From: Parus major
Lineage: Eukaryota > Chordata > Aves > Passeriformes > Paridae
NCBI RefSeq assembly: GCF_001522545.3
Contig: NC_031773.1
Span: 46,101,010-46,165,009, forward strand
DNA: 64,000 nucleotides
Reading direction: 5' to 3'
A program made the position numbers and the translations under genes. This document shows positions 60,397 through 64,000 of the stretch, piece after piece. The notes below the pieces were generated by a model. That model saw nothing but the letters and a program-made list of their open reading frames with translations, was not told the origin of the DNA and made no database searches. Every line of letters begins with the position of its first letter. The first letter of the stretch is position 1.

Positions 60397-63300
60397 CTCC
60401 CCTGTGTCCTGTCAGAGCTTGTTATGCTTCACTGAGACAAGCAGTCTGTCTGAAATGGCGTGATTATCCTTACATCGATCGCTTCCCTGAATAAGACAGA
60501 CCATATAAATAAAACAGCCTCTCCACAGTCAGCACTGGGGAGTCATCTCAGCAGCCCAGCACATGAAGGAAAAACAGGGTGTAGGTGGAGGCTGGGGAAA
60601 GAAAAGCTGTGGTATACCTTTTACCTTTGCAGGGTAAAAGGCTGGTGGAATGTGATGCAGAATAAAGGGATAGGGATGCAGACCACCATCATCCTGTCTG
60701 GAATCTCACTGTAATGGGAAACACTGAGGCCAATCATAACAGCAGTGAGATGAAAGCAGTGAAAGGCCTTTACCTGACAGAATCTGCATGGTGAAATAGC
60801 CTTTTTTTATCCCCCCTAGAAACAGTGTTAAAAACTCACCAGTCAGAGGTATCAGGAAACAGACACAGTTCATGCCCAGGAAGGAGCAAAAAACCAAAAA
60901 CATGTTACTGCATTTTAGTAGAAGTGCCCACAGCTCCAAGCCATGTTCCCTGTCTCAGCACCAGCAAGACCAACCCACCTTGCCTGATGCAAACAACCGG
61001 GGCAGAGTACGTCAATCCAGCCCTGCAGCAGGGTCCTGCCCAGCCCTCACACCTGCTCCTGAACAAGGACGGACAGACAAAACGATGGGTGGACTCAAAG
61101 CCCAGGGAAAAGGGAGTCTAGGACCAGTATATTTATCTACAAATGGGAATTCTGACCTTCAAAGCTCAAGTGATTGACAGATAAAAGACTTAACCAGCAC
61201 TAACTATGCTGTTAATGCCTTCATCTGAGTGATTGAAATAGTGTTTTTTAATGAGAAAACTGCAACTCATCCCTTTCACTTCTGACTTATACCTCCATTC
61301 TCCAAACCCATGGAAAGCTTAAAATAATACAGATATTATTTCTCTATACCATTGTTCGAAATTTCTGTGGCTGCCTCTACCTCAGCACACAGCCATCTCA
61401 CACTCAAGAGCCATCCAGACCCAGCTGTGTGTACATGAGGTCTCTTGAGGTAAGACAGGCTCCACGGGATATCAAACCCAATTGTTCACCCCAAAAAAGG
61501 GCAAAAACAGGCTCTGCCTGGGCCTTTGATCAAATTTCACCATGGAATTTGTTCTGAAAATCCTGATCCCGGCTGAACCTCTCAGAGGTTCTCCCACTGC
61601 TCACTGCCCTGCACTGTCCCTTACGCTGTTGCGCCGTCAGTGGCTTGTGGAGTTGTGAAAGGCAGGCACAGCTGGCTGTATCTGTGCAACATCTGTCTGG
61701 TGTCAGGTACAATTTACAGCAAAAGGATTCCATGCAAAGGCCATGAGTGCAGCTGATTTTATGTAACAAGAGGCTATTATGAAGAACAAAACCGAAACAA
61801 GTTAGGGGGAAAAAAAATGCAAGCAACCATTGACTAGGAAAATTAAATCTTAAGGGAATCGTATCTCACTCTTCTGCGTTTCTTTCTTTCTCTTTCACTG
61901 TCAGTGTTACCATTAAATATGGGGAGATGTACTATAAGAAAGTGTAGAAAAGTGGGCTACCAAATTCCAAATTGTACAGGCATTCTGCACCAGAAAATCT
62001 GCCCAGACTACAGCCTAAATTACTTCTGGGAATCAATCTGGCCAGTAGCCTTAGAGAAATGCTTAGAGCTCAAGATCATTTTCATTAAGCAAAAAGATTT
62101 GGAGATCATCTAGATTAGGAAATATCCCTCAGGCTAAAAGATAACAGAGATGTAAGAGATTAATTTGGTTTGTTTCTGCTGTCCACACCTTTTTACAAGA
62201 CAAGAGGAAAGCTAGTGGGCTGCAATAAATCAGTGATATTCATCTGACATCAATGGAGTGATACTGGTCAATCCACTGAGACTGGCCCCTCACCTCCAGG
62301 AAGCTGAAGTTTTTTGGTGTTTGATCCTGACCTCTGAAATAGCCATTTCTGGTGGAAGACAAATTTCTACTGAACTGCCCTTGCTGTTTCTCCAACATAT
62401 TTAGCAAAGTTGCTTTGAAAACAATGTGTATGTGTACTGAGACTTCCAAGTATGTACAGTGAAAGGATAAATCTTTTCCATCAATCCCTCTCTTAACCTT
62501 AAAAAAAAAAAAGTACTTCCACTTTGTTTCCCATTTCTCCTATTTATCTACCATGAATTTGTCATTTCAGAAAGACTCTGAGATGACAGCTCCTGGGGAC
62601 TGAGGATATATCTATCCTTGGAGGATGCAGGGAGCCACAGCAATGGCAGGGCTGCTTTCCTACATGCATTGCTTGATCCTAATGAGATGGGATCATTCCT
62701 GAGAATGAGAAGCAAAGCTCACTTTCCACAGTGTGTGCAGCCCCCAGCCTCCCTCCTGAGAATGTAAGGGGAAACTCATCATTGCACCACAGGGTTTTGC
62801 CTCACAGACAGGTATCCATCAGGAAGCAGACAGGGTGGGGGAGTCATTGTGCAGGGCCACTGAATTACCCCTCAAAAGGAAGCATGGGGTCAGCTCCATC
62901 CTGGGGCAGGCATGACAGCAATCACACCTAAGTGCTTGTCCAGCTGCTTCAGTGAGCTTCAGAGTTTTCACAATATATTTCTCCTCCATGTACCTAGTGT
63001 CATCCAGGACCTGATCTCCCACTGCTTTTCATCCTTTGCAGTCACTGTCTTTTGTACTAATGGGGAAAGAGGTGCCATTCAGGCCTAGTGGCATTTCACA
63101 CTCCCTCTGCCAGGGAGCTGCTGACAGTACCAAAGCCAGACTGTATGTGACTATTTGTAGGATACACAAATATACAACAGGATGAGGTAACCTGCTCATG
63201 GGAAAAAGAGCAAGCTAAATCTTCATTTTGCCCTGTGTGCTATGCTGGTCACAGCAATATCTTGAAATTTCAACCGAAGACAATTTTTTCTCACAGACAT

Positions 63301-64000
63301 CCTGACTAATGTATTTTCACAAATGCCAGAGCCATGAAAAAATATCTGGCAAAACCACTTCTCAAATGGGATAAGAATGCAGCCACATTTTCTCACTAAG
63401 AGGTCAACATTTTGTTAGAAATAAAAAGAAACATAAGATCTGAAAACTGTGGTAAATTTGGACAGAAGATGAAGCTTCTGATACCATCACGCTCCCACAC
63501 AGTCTGGTCTGTTGCGTGACACCTTCCGCCTTTTCTTCTGTGGACAAGAGTTCCAATTAAAACACATCTGTGATGTGCCACATGGAAAGAATCCTACAAG
63601 GAACAGCATCACCTCAACAGGGGAAGGAATATCACTGCAGATTTAGTTCAAGTTTTGTGAAGGAGAAATTTATTTTTTTTTTTCTGGGAAAATGACACAG
63701 TCCTAAGTAGCTAGGGATTATACCTCTACATCTTCTGGCCCCACTGGAAATAAAACAGAAATAAGGAAGAGTGTTCTAAGAGCATAGTCTGTTAAAGCTG
63801 GAAATATCTATAAATGTCAAAGGAAATCAGTCTATTCTCAGAAAGGTTTTTTTAGCCAGAAAAGCTTTGATAAAAACAAATATACTTCTGAACTGACTCA
63901 CCAAACCTTTAAGTAACAGAAAATAGCTAATAGAAAATTAGCTTTAAGGTCAAAATTGTTACAGTCACTGGATAAAATAAAAACTAAATGTTCAGTCCAA

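Larger units (their letters stand above)
56605..64000 (-). other. GRIN2B: Intron upstream of exon A (partial)
   Basis: This is 7.4 kb of intron leading to the exon A acceptor (ccacag, preceded by a pyrimidine-rich stretch). The preceding exon, expected to end near SNMLNR, was not found. A CR1-like snatch (ttcctaatgttcagc near 57918-57933) may be an old LINE remnant. A T17 run lies at 58493-58509, a CA-rich patch at 60378-60396 and an A12 run at 62501-62512. The GC-richer part at 59130-59500 carries several overlapping open frames without recognisable homology. Confidence 0.7.

Noticed and set aside
56605..64000. Preceding GRIN2B exon (ending SNMLNR in human)
   Set aside because: No minus-strand frame in this interval resembles the amino-terminal domain. 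It should lie beyond the window end.

Overview
The window is vertebrate genomic DNA, almost certainly from a bird. Its only recognisable gene is an internal part of GRIN2B, which encodes the NMDA-receptor subunit GluN2B, read on the minus strand. The avian call rests on many CR1 non-LTR retrotransposon fragments (young copies ending in the CR1 octamer, plus old decayed ones) and on a solo LTR of a type I recognise as common in bird genomes. There is no prokaryotic gene organisation: no operons, no ribosome-binding sites and no credible long ORFs. The bird species cannot be named from this sequence.

Gene layout, in transcription order from high to low coordinate: exon A 56490-56604 (end of the amino-terminal domain), a 44,928-bp intron, exon B 11353-11561 (linker and start of ligand-binding lobe S1), exon C 10866-11037 (S1), exon D 10037-10190 (S1 glutamate-contact loop), exon E 7779-7904 (pre-M1 and M1), and exon F 4661-4890 (M2 pore loop, M3 gate, start of S2). 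All six are bounded by GT/AG and keep one frame across matching phases (2, 0, 2, 0, 1, 1, 0). They give 1,006 coding bases, corresponding to human GluN2B residues about 337-670. The exons before A (signal peptide and most of the amino-terminal domain) and after F (rest of S2, M4, the long C-terminal tail) were not found and should lie beyond the window edges. Subtype 2B is chosen over 2A, 2C and 2D from paralogue-specific residues such as CLADGREPGGPS after M1 and [14 protein letters not shown] after M3.

The rest is intron. The 44.9-kb intron is a trap for retroelements. It holds a decayed CR1 3' end (14920-15130), an old sense-strand CR1 (17040-17425), an old antisense CR1 covering reverse-transcriptase-region sequence (32470-33470), a solo LTR with TATA box, poly(A) signal and an imperfect 5-bp target duplication (33773-34328), further CR1 tails (41041-41200, 51406-51715, 53695-54138) and a nested pair in which one CR1 has inserted into another in opposite orientation (47691-48192). 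Short tandem repeats, a 36-bp recent duplication and two strong inverted repeats are also present. No second gene, RNA gene, CRISPR array or undescribed system could be supported. The most useful second looks are the two-residue insertion in the S1 region relative to mammals, a splice donor with C at +3, the nested CR1 and the LTR.
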